Counted from the stretch's first letter, positions 11,240 to 24,205 are shown. The stretch: 64,000 nucleotides of DNA from Paratinospora sagittata (GCA_035771175.1 CM069603.1:21614286-21678285), one strand, 5' to 3'. Numbers and translations are program-made. Notes: generated by a model not told the origin, from the sequence alone.

Positions 11240-12103
11240 AGTTTTTCAAGAGAAGAAAGTAATGATTCTTGCCTTTGCAAAAAAAGGCTTCGAATTGAAC
11301 CAAAATTGCAATCTATCTTGATGTTCAGCTAGTTCTTCATTTTATCCCTTGTGTGCTAAGATTTGCAGAGGCTATCCATTGTTTAAAACTCTAAGTATAT
11401 GAAGTTGTCTCGGTAAGATAACACATCAAAAAGGAACACATCACCTGTTTTCATCAAGAACACATCAAACAATAGCATTCGAATTCTACAAAGATCAAGC
11501 TCGAAGAACGAAGACATATCTCATGTCTAATGCATTAGTTTGATTTCTGGTGTGTAGGGTAACCCCTCGATCAATCTCAGCACTAAAACTCTGAAAATTG
11601 CAAAGTCTTCAAAATCACTTTCGGTGTAGTATTTCATTTTGAAAAAAATGTTTTCTGAAAGGTTTTAATCATAATTTTAATGACTTTTGAATTATTTAAA
11701 AGTGTTTATTCTTATATCAAAGTGGTATGAGTCAATGAAATGGTTCTTTAGTGTCAAAATATTAATTTTTCAAAAATAAGGCTATCCAGCAATTTTCACG
11801 TCTTAGACTAAAATCTTATATTTCTAACGAGAAAAATGTGGGCACTTCTGCTTGCTCAATTTTTCTATTCCTTCACAGTTTTGCCTGGTTATCTTAATTG
11901 AAATATTCTCTAGTAACACCTAGATGATTCCCATTGTCTCGCACGCCCAAAAAACTTTAGATTGAACAATGTTCTGAATTCAAATCATTTTGTAGTACTC
12001 TTGCTCTTTAACCTTCAACTTCAAATTTTATAAAACACTCATTCTCTGATTTTAAAAAATACAACACGCACGATATTTGCAAGTTAGATTGAGCTTTTCG
12101 AAG
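11240..12103 (+). repeat. Monomer 14, type L (864 bp)
   Basis: gaacc, ctatcttg, gcattcg, atgactttt, gtttattc with gtggtatgag, gttctgaatt and taaccttc. Confidence 0.95.
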
Positions 12104-12967
12104 AGTTTTTCAAGAGAAGAAAGTAATGATTCTTGCCTTTGCAAAAAAAGGATTCGAATTGAATCAAAATTGCAATCTGTCTTGATGTTCAGCTAGTTCT
12201 TCATTTTATCCCTTGTGTGCTAAGATTTGCAGAGGCTATCCATTGTTTAAAACTCTAAGTATATGAAGTTGTCTCGGTAAGATAACACATCAAAAAGGAA
12301 CACATCACCTGTTTTCATCAAGAACACATCAAACAATAGCTTTCGAATTCTACAAAGATCAAGCTCGAAGAACGAAGACATATCTCATGTCTAATGCATT
12401 AGTTTGATTTCTGGTGTGTAGGGTAACCCCTCGATCAATGTCAGCACTAAAACTCTGAAAATTGCAAAGTCTTCAAAATAACTTTCGATATAGTATTTCA
12501 TTTTGAAAAAAATGTTTTCTGAAAGGTTTTAATCATAATTTTAATGAGTTTTGAATTATTTAAAAGTGTTTAATCTTATATCAAAGTGGTATGAGTCAAT
12601 GAAATGGTTCTTTAGCGTCAAAATATTAATTTTTCAAAAATAAGGCTATCCAGCAATTTTCACGTCTTAGACTAAAATCTTATATTTCTAACGAGAAAAA
12701 TGTGGGCACTTCTGCTTGCTCAATTTTTCTATTCCTTCACAGTTTTGCCTGGTTATCTTAATTGAAATATTCTCTAGTAACACCTAGATGATTCCCATTG
12801 TCTCGCACGCCCAAAAAACTTTAGATTGAATAATGTTCTGAATTCAAATCATTTTGTAGTACTCTTGCTCTTTAACCTTCAACTTCAAATTTTATAAAAC
12901 ACTCATTCTCTGATTTTAAAAAATACAACACGCACGATATTTGCAAGTTAGATTGAGCTTTCCGAAG
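12104..12967 (+). repeat. Monomer 15, type N (864 bp)
   Basis: ggattcg, gtcagc, ataactttcgatatag and tttagcgtc, with an L-like tail (gttctg, taaccttc) carrying the private mark gaataatg. The tail suggests exchange with L. Confidence 0.93.
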
Positions 12968-13832
12968 AGTTTTTCAAGAGAAGAAAGTAATGATTCTTGC
13001 CTTTGCAAAAAAAAGGCTTCGAATTGAACCAAAATTGCAATCTGTCTTGATGTTCAGCTAGTTCTTCATTTTATCCCTTGTGTGCTAAGATTTGCAGAGG
13101 CTATCCATTGTTTAAAACTCTAAGTAAATGAAGTGGTCTCGGTAAGATAACACATCAAAAATGAACACATCACCTGTTTTGCATCAAGAACCCATCAAAC
13201 AATAGCTTTCGAATTCTACAAAGATCAAGCTCGAAGAACGAAGACATATCTCATGTCTAATGCATTAGTTTGATTTCTGGTGTGTAGTGTAACCCCTCGA
13301 TCAATCTCAGCACTAAAACTCTGAAAATTGCAAAGTCTTCAAAATCACTTTCGGTGTAGTATTTCATTTTGAAAAAATGTTTTCTGAAAGGTTTTAATCA
13401 TAATTTTAATGAGTTTTGAATTATTTAAAAGTGTTTAATCTTATATCAAAGTGGTATGAGTCAATGAAATGGTTCTTTAGTGTCAAAATATTAATTTTTC
13501 AAAAATAAGGCTATCCAGCAATTTTCACGTCTTAGACTAAAATCTTATATTTCTAACGAGAAAAATGTGGGCACTTCTGCTTGCTCAATTTTTCTATTCC
13601 TTCACAGTTTTGCCTGGTTATCTTAATTGAAATATTCTCTAGTAACACCTAGATGATTCCCATTGTCTCGCACGCCCAAAAAACTTTAGATTGAACAATG
13701 TTTTGAATTCAAATCATTTTGTAGTACTCTTGCTCTTTAACATTCAACTTCAAATTTTATAAAACACTCATTCTCTGATTTTAAAAAATACAACACGCAC
13801 GATATTTGCAAGTTAGATTGAGCTTTTCGAAG
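12968..13832 (+). repeat. Monomer 16, type K (865 bp)
   Basis: Same marks as the K at 10375, including gtagtg and the six-A run. It is the first monomer of the duplicated trimer. Confidence 0.95.
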
Positions 13833-14696
13833 AGTTTTTCAAGAGAAGAAAGTAATGATTCTTGCCTTTGCAAAAAAAGGCTTCGAATTGAACCAAAATT
13901 GCAATCTATCTTGATGTTCAGCTAGTTCTTCATTTTATCCCTTGTGTGCTAAGATTTGCAGAGGCTATCCATTGTTTAAAACTCTAAGTATATGAAGTTG
14001 TCTCGGTAAGATAACACATCAAAAAGGAACACATCACCTGTTTTCATCAAGAACACATCAAACAATAGCATTCGAATTCTACAAAGATCAAGCTCGAAGA
14101 ACGAAGACATATCTCATGTCTAATGCATTAGTTTGATTTCTGGTGTGTAGGGTAACCCCTCGATCAATCTCAGCACTAAAACTCTGAAAATTGCAAAGTC
14201 TTCAAAATCACTTTCGGTGTAGTATTTCATTTTGAAAAAAATGTTTTCTGAAAGGTTTTAATCATAATTTTAATGACTTTTGAATTATTTAAAAGTGTTT
14301 ATTCTTATATCAAAGTGGTATGAGTCAATGAAATGGTTCTTTAGTGTCAAAATATTAATTTTTCAAAAATAAGGCTATCCAGCAATTTTCACGTCTTAGA
14401 CTAAAATCTTATATTTCTAACGAGAAAAATGTGGGCACTTCTGCTTGCTCAATTTTTCTATTCCTTCACAGTTTTGCCTGGTTATCTTAATTGAAATATT
14501 CTCTAGTAACACCTAGATGATTCCCATTGTCTCGCACGCCCAAAAAACTTTAGATTGAACAATGTTCTGAATTCAAATCATTTTGTAGTACTCTTGCTCT
14601 TTAACCTTCAACTTCAAATTTTATAAAACACTCATTCTCTGATTTTAAAAAATACAACACGCACGATATTTGCAAGTTAGATTGAGCTTTTCGAAG
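13833..14696 (+). repeat. Monomer 17, type L (864 bp)
   Basis: Shares ctatcttg, atgactttt and gttctg with the copies at 11240 and 15561. Confidence 0.95.
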
Positions 14697-15560
14697 AGTT
14701 TTTCAAGAGAAGAAAGTAATGATTCTTGCCTTTGCAAAAAAAGGATTCGAATTGAATCAAAATTGCAATCTGTCTTGATGTTCAGCTAGTTCTTCATTTT
14801 ATCCCTTGTGTGCTAAGATTTGCAGAGGCTATCCATTGTTTAAAACTCTAAGTATATGAAGTTGTCTCGGTAAGATAACACATCAAAAAGGAACACATCA
14901 CCTGTTTTCATCAAGAACACATCAAACAATAGCTTTCGAATTCTACAAAGATCAAGCTCGAAGAACGAAGACATATCTCATGTCTAATGCATTAGTTTGA
15001 TTTCTGGTGTGTAGGGTAACCCCTCGATCAATGTCAGCACTAAAACTCTGAAAATTGCAAAGTCTTCAAAATCACTTTCGATATAGTATTTCATTTTGAA
15101 AAAAATATTTTCTGAAAGGTTTTAATCATAATTTTAATGAGTTTTGAATTATTTAAAAGTGTTTAATCTTATATCAAAGTGGTATGAGTCAATGAAATGG
15201 TTCTTTAGCGTCAAAATATTAATTTTTCAAAAATAAGGCTATCCAGCAATTTTCACGTCTTAGACTAAAATCTTATATTTCTAACGAGAAAAATGTGGGC
15301 ACTTCTGCTTGCTCAATTTTTCTATTCCTTCACAGTTTTGCCTGGTTATCTTAATTGAAATATTCTCTAGTAACACCTAGATGATTCCCATTGTCTCGCA
15401 CGCCCAAAAAACTTTAGATTGAACAATGTTTTGAATTCAAATCATTTTGTAGTACTCTTGCTCTTTAACATTCAACTTCAAATTTTATAAAACACTCATT
15501 CTCTGATTTTAAAAAATACAACACGCACGATATTTGCAAGTTAGATTGAGCTTTTCGAAG
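14697..15560 (+). repeat. Monomer 18, type N (864 bp)
   Basis: gtcagc, atcactttcgatatag, aatattttctg and tttagcgtc. The tail is gttttgaattc and taacattc, unlike the N at 12104. Confidence 0.95.
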
Positions 15561-16424
15561 AGTTTTTCAAGAGAAGAAAGTAATGATTCTTGCCTTTGCA
15601 AAAAAAGGCTTCGAATTGAACCAAAATTGCAATCTATCTTGATGTTCAGCTAGTTCTTCATTTTATCCCTTGTGTGCTAAGATTTGCAGAGGCTATCCAT
15701 TGTTTAAAACTCTAAGTATATGAAGTTGTCTCGGTAAGATAACACATCAAAAAGGAACACATCACCTGTTTTCATCAAGAACACATCAAACAATAGCATT
15801 CGAATTCTACAAAGATCAAGCTCGAAGAACGAAGACATATCTCATGTCTAATGCATTAGTTTGATTTCTGGTGTGTAGGGTAACCCCTCGATCAATCTCA
15901 GCACTAAAACTCTGAAAATTGCAAAGTCTTCAAAATCACTTTCGGTGTAGTATTTCATTTTGAAAAAAATGTTTTCTGAAAGGTTTTAATCATAATTTTA
16001 ATGACTTTTGAATTATTTAAAAGTGTTTATTCTTATATCAAAGTGGTATGAGTCAATGAAATGGTTCTTTAGTGTCAAAATATTAATTTTTCAAAAATAA
16101 GGCTATCCAGCAATTTTCACGTCTTAGACTAAAATCTTATATTTCTAACGAGAAAAATGTGGGCACTTCTGCTTGCTCAATTTTTCTATTCCTTCACAGT
16201 TTTGCCTGGTTATCTTAATTGAAATATTCTCTAGTAACACCTAGATGATTCCCATTGTCTCGCACGCCCAAAAAACTTTAGATTGAACAATGTTCTGAAT
16301 TCAAATCATTTTGTAGTACTCTTGCTCTTTAACCTTCAACTTCAAATTTTATAAAACACTCATTCTCTGATTTTAAAAAATACAACACGCACGATATTTG
16401 CAAGTTAGATTGAGCTTTTCGAAG
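15561..16424 (+). repeat. Monomer 19, type L (864 bp)
   Basis: Repeat of the L at 13833 at an offset of 1728 bp, with the same ctatcttg, atgactttt and gttctg marks. Confidence 0.95.
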
Positions 16425-17288
16425 AGTTTTTCAAGAGAAGAAAGTAATGATTCTTGCCTTTGCAAAAAAAGGATTCGAATTGAATCAAAATTGCAATCTG
16501 TCTTGATGTTCAGCTAGTTCTTCATTTTATCCCTTGTGTGCTAAGATTTGCAGAGGCTATCCATTGTTTAAAACTCTAAGTATATGAAGTTGTCTCGGTA
16601 AGATAACACATCAAAAAGGAACACATCACCTGTTTTCATCAAGAACACATCAAACAATAGCTTTCGAATTCTACAAAGATCAAGCTCGAAGAACGAAGAC
16701 ATATCTCATGTCTAATGCATTAGTTTGATTTCTGGTGTGTAGGGTAACCCCTCGATCAATGTCAGCACTAAAACTCTGAAAATTGCAAAGTCTTCAAAAT
16801 CACTTTCGATATAGTATTTCATTTTGAAAAAAATATTTTCTGAAAGGTTTTAATCATAATTTTAATGAGTTTTGAATTATTTAAAAGTGTTTAATCTTAT
16901 ATCAAAGTGGTATGAGTCAATGAAATGGTTCTTTAGCGTCAAAATATTAATTTTTCAAAAATAAGGCTATCCAGCAATTTTCACGTCTTAGACTAAAATC
17001 TTATATTTCTAACGAGAAAAATGTGGGCACTTCTGCTTGCTCAATTTTTCTATTCCTTCACAGTTTTGCCTGGTTATCTTAATTGAAATATTCTCTAGTA
17101 ACACCTAGATGATTCCCATTGTCTCGCACGCCCAAAAAACTTTAGATTGAACAATGTTTTGAATTCAAATCATTTTGTAATACTCTTGCTCTTTAACATT
17201 CAACTTCAAATTTAATAAAACACTCATTCTCTGATTTTAAAAAATACAACACGCACGATATTTGCAAGTTAGATTGAGCTTTCCGAAG
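16425..17288 (+). repeat. Monomer 20, type N with K2-like tail (864 bp)
   Basis: N marks through tttagcgtc, with aatattttctg. The tail carries gtaatact, aatttaataaaac and ctttccg. The aatttaataaaac change is otherwise seen only in K2. Confidence 0.95.
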
Positions 17289-18154
17289 AGTTTTTCAAGA
17301 GAAGAAAGTAATGATTCTTGCCTTTGCAAAAAAAAGGCTTCGAATTGAACCAAAATTGCAATCTGTCTTGATGTTCAGCTAGTTCTTCATTTTATCCCTT
17401 GTGTGCTAAGATTTGCAGAGGCTATCCATTGTTTAAAACTCTAAGTAAATGAAGTGGTCTCGGTAAGATAACACATCAAAAATGAACACATCACCTGTTT
17501 TGCATCAAGAACCCATCAAACAATAGCTTTCGAATTCTACAAAGATCAAGCTCGAAGAACGAAGACATATCTCATGTCTAATGCGTTAGTTTGATTTCTG
17601 GTGTGTAGGGTAACCCCTCGATCAATCTCAGCACTAAAACTCTGAAAATTGCAAAGTCTTCAAAATCACTTTCGGTGTAGTATTTCATTTTGAAAAAAAT
17701 GTTTTCTGAAAGGTTTTAATCATAATTTTAATGAGTTTTGAATTATTTAAAAGTGTTTAATCTTATATCAAAGTGGTATGAGTCAATGAAATGGTTCTTT
17801 AGTGTCAAAATATTAATTTTTCAAAAATAAGGCTATCCAGCAATATTCACGTCTTAGACTAAAATCTTATATTTCTAACGAGAAAAATGTGGGCACTTCT
17901 GCTTGCTCCATTTTTCTATTCCTTCACAGTTTTGCCTGGTTATCTTAATTGAAATATTCTCTAGTAACACCTAGATGATTCCCATTGTCTCGCACGCCCA
18001 AAAAACTTTAGATTGAACAATGTTTTGAATTCAAATCATTTTGTAGTACTCTTGCTCTTTAACATTCAACTTCAAATTTAATAAAACACTCATTCTCTGA
18101 TTTTAAAAAATACAACACGCACGATATTTGCAAGTTAGATTGAGCTTTTCGAAG
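17289..18154 (+). repeat. Monomer 21, type K2 (866 bp)
   Basis: K front (taaatgaagtgg, gcatcaagaaccc) with gcgttag and gtagggt, then caatattcac, ctccattttt and aatttaataaaac. Confidence 0.95.
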
Positions 18155-19018
18155 AGTTTTTCAAGAGAAGAAAGTAATGATTCTTGCCTTTGCAAAAAAA
18201 GGCTTCGAATTGAACCAAAATTGCAATCTGTCTTGATGTTCAGCTAGTTCTTCATTTTATCCCTTGTGTGCTAAGATTTGCAGAGGCTATCCATTGTTTA
18301 AAACTCTAAGTATATCAAGTTGTCTCGGTAAGATAACACATCAAAAAGGAACACATCACATGTTTTCATCAAGAACACATCAAACAATAGCATTCGAATT
18401 CTACAAAGATCAAGCTCGAAGAACGAAGACATATCTCATGTCTAATGCATTAGTTTGATTTCTGGTGTGTAGGGTAACCCCTCGATCAATCTCAGCACTA
18501 AAACTCTGAAAATTGCAAAGTCTTCAAAATCACTTTCGGTGTAGTATTTCATTTTGAAAAAAATGTTTTCTGAAAGGTTTTAATCATAATTTTAATGAGT
18601 TTTGAATTATTTAAAAATGTTTAATCTTATATCAAAGTGGTATGAGTCAATGAAATGGTTCTTTAGTGTCAAAATATTAATTTTTCAAAAATAAGGCTAT
18701 CCAGCAATTTTCACGTCTTAGACTAAAATCTTATATTTCTAACGAGAAAAATGTGGGCACTTCTGCTTGCTCAATTTTTCTATTCCTTCACAGTTTTGCC
18801 TGGTTATCTTAATTGAAATATTCTCTAGTAACACCTAGATGATTCCCATTGTCTCGCACGCCCAAAAAACTTTAGATTGAACAATGTTTTGAATTCAGAT
18901 CATTTTGTAGTACTCTTGCTCTTTAACATTCAACTTCAAATTTTATAAAACACACATTCTCTGATTTTAAAAAATACAACACGCACGATATTTGCAAGTT
19001 AGATTGAGCTTTTCGAAG
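18155..19018 (+). repeat. Monomer 22, type O (864 bp)
   Basis: A-like front (tatatcaag, gcattcg) but cacatgttttc, then gaattcagatc and cacacatt. Private A at 18617. The one-base-shorter cacatca cluster shifts the reading frame relative to A. Confidence 0.95.
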
Positions 19019-19882
19019 AGTTTTTCAAGAGAAGAAAGTAATGATTCTTGCCTTTGCAAAAAAAAGGCTTCGAATTGAATCAAAATTGCAATCTGTCTTG
19101 ATGTTCAGCTAGTTCTTCATTTTATCCCTTCTGTGCTAAGATTTGCAGAGGCTATCCATTGTTTAAAACTCTAAGTATATGAAGTTGTCTCGGTAAGATA
19201 ACACATCAAAAAGGAACACATCACCTGTTTTCATCAAGAACACATCAAACAATAGCTTTCGAATTCTACAAAGATCAAGCTCGAAGAACGAAGACATATC
19301 TCATGTCTAATGCATTAGTTTGATTTCTGGTGTGTAGGGTAACCCCTCGATCAATCTCAGCACTAAAACTCTGAAAATTGCAAAGTCTTCAAAATAACTT
19401 TCGGTATAGTATTTCATTTTTACAAAAATGTTTTCTGAAAGGTTTTAATCATAATTTTAATGAGTTTTGAATTATTTAAAAGTGTTTAATCTTATATCAA
19501 AGTGTTTTGAGTCAATGAAAAGGTTCTTTAGTGTCAAAATATTAATTTTTCAAAAATAAGGCTATCCAACAATTGGCACGTCTTAGACTAAAATCTGATA
19601 TTTCTAACGAGAAAAATGTGGGCACTTCTGCTTGCTCGATTTTCTATTCCTTCACAGTTTTGCCAGGTTATCTTAATTGAAATATTCTCTAGTAACACCT
19701 AGATGATTCCCATTGTCTCGCACGCCCAAAAAACTTTAGATTGAACAATGTTTTGAATTCAAATCATTTTGTAGTACTCTTGCTCTTTAACATTCAACTT
19801 CAAATTTTATAAAACACTCATTCTCTGATTTTAAAAAATACAACACGCACGATATTTGCAAGTTAGATTGAGCTTTCCGAAG
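19019..19882 (+). repeat. Monomer 23, type P (864 bp)
   Basis: Eight A, gaatc, ccttctgtgc, ataactttcggtatag, ttttacaaaa, gtttaatc, gtgttttgag, gaaaaggttc, ccaacaattggc and a ctttccg end. Confidence 0.95.
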
Positions 19883-20748
19883 AGTTTTTCAAGAGAAGAA
19901 AGTAATGATTCTTGCCTTTGCAAAAAAAAGGCTTCGAATTGAACCAAAATTGCAATCTGTCTTGATGTTCAGCTAGTTCTTCATTTTATCCCTTGTGTGC
20001 TAAGATTTGCAGAGGCTATCCATTGTTTAAAACTCTAAGTAAATGAAGTGGTCTCGGTAAGATAACACATCAAAAATGAACACATCACCTGTTTTGCATC
20101 AAGAACCCATCAAACAATAGCTTTCGAATTCTACAAAGATCAAGCTCGAAGAACGAAGACATATCTCATGTCTAATGCGTTAGTTTGATTTCTGGTGTGT
20201 AGGGTAACCCCTCGATCAATCTCAGCACTAAAACTCTGAAAATTGCAAAGTCTTCAAAATCACTTTCGGTGTAGTATTTCATTTTGAAAAAAATGTTTTC
20301 TGAAAGGTTTTAATCATAATTTTAATGAGTTTTGAATTATTTAAAAGTGTTTAATCTTATATCAAAGTGGTATGAGTCAATGAAATGGTTCTTTAGTGTC
20401 AAAATATTAATTTTTCAAAAATAAGGCTATCCAGCAATATTCACGTCTTAGACTAAAATCTTATATTTCTAACGAGAAAAATGTGGGCACTTCTGCTTGC
20501 TCCATTTTTCTATTCCTTCACAGTTTTGCCTGGTTATCTTAATTGAAATATTCTCTAGTAACACCTAGATGATTCCCATTGTCTCGCACGCCCAAAAAAC
20601 TTTAGATTGAACAATGTTTTGAATTCAAATCATTTTGTAGTACTCTTGCTCTTTAACATTCAACTTCAAATTTAATAAAACACTCATTCTCTGATTTTAA
20701 AAAATACAACACGCACGATATTTGCAAGTTAGATTGAGCTTTTCGAAG
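19883..20748 (+). repeat. Monomer 24, type K2 (866 bp)
   Basis: Duplicate of the K2 at 17289, at an offset of 2594 bp, with all marks kept. Confidence 0.95.
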
Positions 20749-21612
20749 AGTTTTTCAAGAGAAGAAAGTAATGATTCTTGCCTTTGCAAAAAAAGGCTTC
20801 GAATTGAACCAAAATTGCAATCTGTCTTGATGTTCAGCTAGTTCTTCATTTTATCCCTTGTGTGCTAAGATTTGCAGAGGCTATCCATTGTTTAAAACTC
20901 TAAGTATATCAAGTTGTCTCGGTAAGATAACACATCAAAAAGGAACACATCACATGTTTTCATCAAGAACACATCAAACAATAGCATTCGAATTCTACAA
21001 AGATCAAGCTCGAAGAACGAAGACATATCTCATGTCTAATGCATTAGTTTGATTTCTGGTGTGTAGGGTAACCCCTCGATCAATCTCAGCACTAAAACTC
21101 TGAAAATTGCAAAGTCTTCAAAATCACTTTCGGTGTAGTATTTCATTTTGAAAAAAATGTTTTCTGAAAGGTTTTAATCATAATTTTAATGAGTTTTGAA
21201 TTATTTAAAAGTGTTTAATCTTATATCAAAGTGGTATGAGTCAATGAAATGGTTCTTTAGTGTCAAAATATTAATTTTTCAAAAATAAGGCTATCCAGCA
21301 ATTTTCACGTCTTAGACTAAAATCTTATATTTCTAACGAGAAAAATGTGGGCACTTCTGCTTGCTCAATTTTTCTATTCCTTCACAGTTTTGCCTGGTTA
21401 TCTTAATTGAAATATTCTCTAGTAACACCTAGATGATTCCCATTGTCTCGCACGCCCAAAAAACTTTAGATTGAACAATGTTTTGAATTCAGATCATTTT
21501 GTAGTACTCTTGCTCTTTAACATTCAACTTCAAATTTTATAAAACACACATTCTCTGATTTTAAAAAATACAACACGCACGATATTTGCAAGTTAGATTG
21601 AGCTTTTCGAAG
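20749..21612 (+). repeat. Monomer 25, type O (864 bp)
   Basis: Duplicate of the O at 18155, but with the common G at 21211. Confidence 0.95.
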
Positions 21613-22476
21613 AGTTTTTCAAGAGAAGAAAGTAATGATTCTTGCCTTTGCAAAAAAAAGGCTTCGAATTGAATCAAAATTGCAATCTGTCTTGATGTTC
21701 AGCTAGTTCTTCATTTTATCCCTTCTGTGCTAAGATTTGCAGAGGCTATCCATTGTTTAAAACTCTAAGTATATGAAGTTGTCTCGGTAAGATAACACAT
21801 CAAAAAGGAACACATCACCTGTTTTCATCAAGAACACATCAAACAATAGCTTTCGAATTCTACAAAGATCAAGCTCGAAGAACGAAGACATATCTCATGT
21901 CTAATGCATTAGTTTGATTTCTGGTGTGTAGGGTAACCCCTCGATCAATCTCAGCACTAAAACTCTGAAAATTGCAAAGTCTTCAAAATAACTTTCGGTA
22001 TAGTATTTCATTTTTACAAAAATGTTTTCTGAAAGGTTTTAATCATAATTTTAATGAGTTTTGAATTATTTAAAAGTGTTTAATCTTATATCAAAGTGTT
22101 TTGAGTCAATGAAAAGGTTCTTTAGTGTCAAAATATTAATTTTTCAAAAATAAGGCTATCCAACAATTGGCACGTCTTAGACTAAAATCTGATATTTCTA
22201 ACGAGAAAAATGTGGGCACTTCTGCTTGCTCGATTTTCTATTCCTTCACAGTTTTGCCAGGTTATCTTAATTGAAATATTCTCTAGTAACACCTAGATGA
22301 TTCCCATTGTCTCGCACGCCCAAAAAACTTTAGATTGAACAATGTTTTGAATTCAAATCATTTTGTAGTACTCTTGCTCTTTAACATTCAACTTCAAATT
22401 TTATAAAACACTCATTCTCTGATTTTAAAAAATACAACACGCACGATATTTGCAAGTTAGATTGAGCTTTTCGAAG
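21613..22476 (+). repeat. Monomer 26, type P (864 bp)
   Basis: Duplicate of the P at 19019, including ccttctgtgc. It ends ttttcg, because an A monomer follows instead of K2. Confidence 0.95.
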
Positions 22477-23341
22477 AGTTTTTCAAGAGAAGAAAGTAAT
22501 GATTCTTGCCTTTGCAAAAAAAGGCTTCGAATTGAACCAAAATTGCAATCTGTCTTGATGTTCAGCTAGTTCTTCATTTTATCCCTTGTGTGCTAAGATT
22601 TGCAGAGGCTATCCATTGTTTAAAACTCTAAGTATATCAAGTTGTCTCGGTAAGATAACACATCAAAAAGGAACACATCACCTGTTTCACATCAAGAACA
22701 CATCAAACAATAGCATTCGAATTCTACAAAGATCAAGCTCGAAGAACGAAGACATATCTCATGTCTAATGCATTAGTTTGATTTCTGGTGTGTAGGGTAA
22801 CCCCTCGATCAATCTCAGCACTAAAACTCTGAAAATTGCAAAGTCTTCAAAATCACTTTCGGTGTAGTATTTCATTTTGAAAAAAATGTTTTCTGAAAGG
22901 TTTTAATCATAATTTTAATGAGTTTTGAATTATTTAAAAGTGTTTAATCTTATATCAAAGTGGTATGAGTCAATGAAATGGTTCTTTAGTGTCAAAATAT
23001 TAATTTTTCAAAAATAAGGCTATCCAGCAATTTTCACGTCTTAGACTAAAATCTTATATTTCTAACGAGAAAAATGTGGGCACTTCTGCTTGCTCAATTT
23101 TTCTATTCCTTCACAGTTTTGCCTGGTTATCTTAATTGAAATATTCTCTAGTAACACCTAGATGATTCCCATTGTCTCGCACGCCCAAAAAACTTTAGAT
23201 TGAACAATGTTTTGAATTCAAATCATTTTGTAGTACTCTTGCTCTTTAACATTCAACTTCAAATTTTATAAAACACTCATTCTCTGATTTTAAAAAATAC
23301 AACACGCACGATATTTGCAAGTTAGATTGAGCTTTTCGAAG
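22477..23341 (+). repeat. Monomer 27, type A (865 bp)
   Basis: Standard A marks with cttatattt and a ttttcg end. No private change noticed. Confidence 0.95.
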
Positions 23342-24205
23342 AGTTTTTCAAGAGAAGAAAGTAATGATTCTTGCCTTTGCAAAAAAAGGCTTCGAATTGA
23401 ATCAAAATTGCAATCTGTCTTGATGTTCAGCTAGTTCTTCATTTTATCCCTTGTGTGCTAAGATTTGCAGAGGCTATCCATTGTTTAAAACTCTAAGTAT
23501 ATGAAGTTGTCTCGGTAAGATAACACATCAAAAAGGAACACATCACCTGTTTTCATCAAGAACACATCAAACAATAGCTTTCGAATTCTACAAAGATCAA
23601 GCTCGAAGAACGAAGACATATCTCATGTCTAATGCATTAGTTTGATTTCTGGTGTGTAAGGTAACCCCTCGATCAATCTCAGCACTAAAACTCTGAAAAT
23701 TGCAAAGTCTTCAAAATCACTTTCGATATAGTATTTCATTTTGAAAAAAAATGTTTTCTGAAAGGTTTTAATCATAATTTTAATGAGTTTTGAATTATTT
23801 AAAAGTGTTTATTCTTATATCAAAGTGTTTTGAGTCAATGAAATGGTTCTTTAGTGTCAAAATATTAATTTTTCAAAAATAAGGCTATCCAACAATTGGC
23901 ACGTCTTAGACTAAAATCTGATATTTCTAACGAGAAAAATGTGGGCACTTCTGCTTGCTCGATTTTCTATTCCTTCACAGTTTTGCCAGGTTATCTTAAT
24001 TGAAATATTCTCTAGTAACACCTAGATGATTCCCATTGTCTCGCACGCCCAAAAAACTTTAGATTGAACAATGTTTTGAATTCAAATCATTTTGTAGTAC
24101 TCTTGCTCTTTAACCTTCAACTTCAAATTTTATAAAACACTTATTCTCTGATTTTCAAAAATACAACACGGACGATATTTGCAGGTTAGATTGAGCTTTT
24201 CGAAT
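23342..24205 (+). repeat. Monomer 28, type B (864 bp)
   Basis: Standard B with an eight-A run, cacttatt, ttttcaaaa, cacggac and gcaggttag. Confidence 0.95.

Larger units (their letters stand above)
10375..15560 (+). repeat. K-L-N trimer, tandem duplicate (period 2593 bp)
   Basis: Copies lie at 10375-12967 and 12968-15560. K, L and N starts are all offset by exactly 2593 bp. Shared rare marks are gtagtg after the gtgtgt motif (K), ctatcttg and atgactttt (L), and gtcagc and tttagcgtc (N). The two N copies differ: the first has ataactttcg and ends aataatgttctg, the second has atcactttcg and aatattttctg. Confidence 0.9.
13833..17288 (+). repeat. L-N dimer, tandem duplicate (period 1728 bp)
   Basis: Copies lie at 13833-15560 and 15561-17288. 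Both L copies carry ctatcttg, atgactttt and gttctgaatt. Both N copies carry gtcagc and aatattttctg. The second N ends differently (gtaatact, aatttaataaaac, ctttccg), so the exchange that joined it to K2 lies in its last third. Confidence 0.9.
3460..22476 (+). repeat. Long HOR unit (14-mer order) expanded by local duplications, 22 monomers
   Basis: The type order is A-B-C-D-E-H-I-J-K-L-N-K-L-N-L-N-K2-O-P-K2-O-P. Removing the second K-L-N, the extra L-N and the second K2-O-P leaves A-B-C-D-E-H-I-J-K-L-N-K2-O-P. That is the order of the 15-mer at 40631-53593 except for the absent J2 and for A in place of G. I infer the same ancestral unit, enlarged here by three local tandem duplications. Confidence 0.85.
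17289..22476 (+). repeat. K2-O-P trimer, tandem duplicate (period 2594 bp)
   Basis: Copies lie at 17289-19882 and 19883-22476. They share caatattcac, ctccattttt and aatttaataaaac (K2), cacatgttttc, gaattcagatc and cacacatt (O), and ccttctgtgc and gaaaaggttc (P). Differences I noticed are A at 18617 versus G at 21211, and the tail of the last P (ttttcg instead of ttccg), which is the seam to the following A. Confidence 0.9.

Noticed and set aside
18264..18458. 64-codon version in the O monomers at 18264 and 20858
   Set aside because: It has the same ttg start, but a one-base difference in the cacatca cluster shifts the frame of the second half. A frameshift inside a supposed protein, and loss of even the ttg (to ctg) in the O copies at 51866 and 60511, argue against coding.
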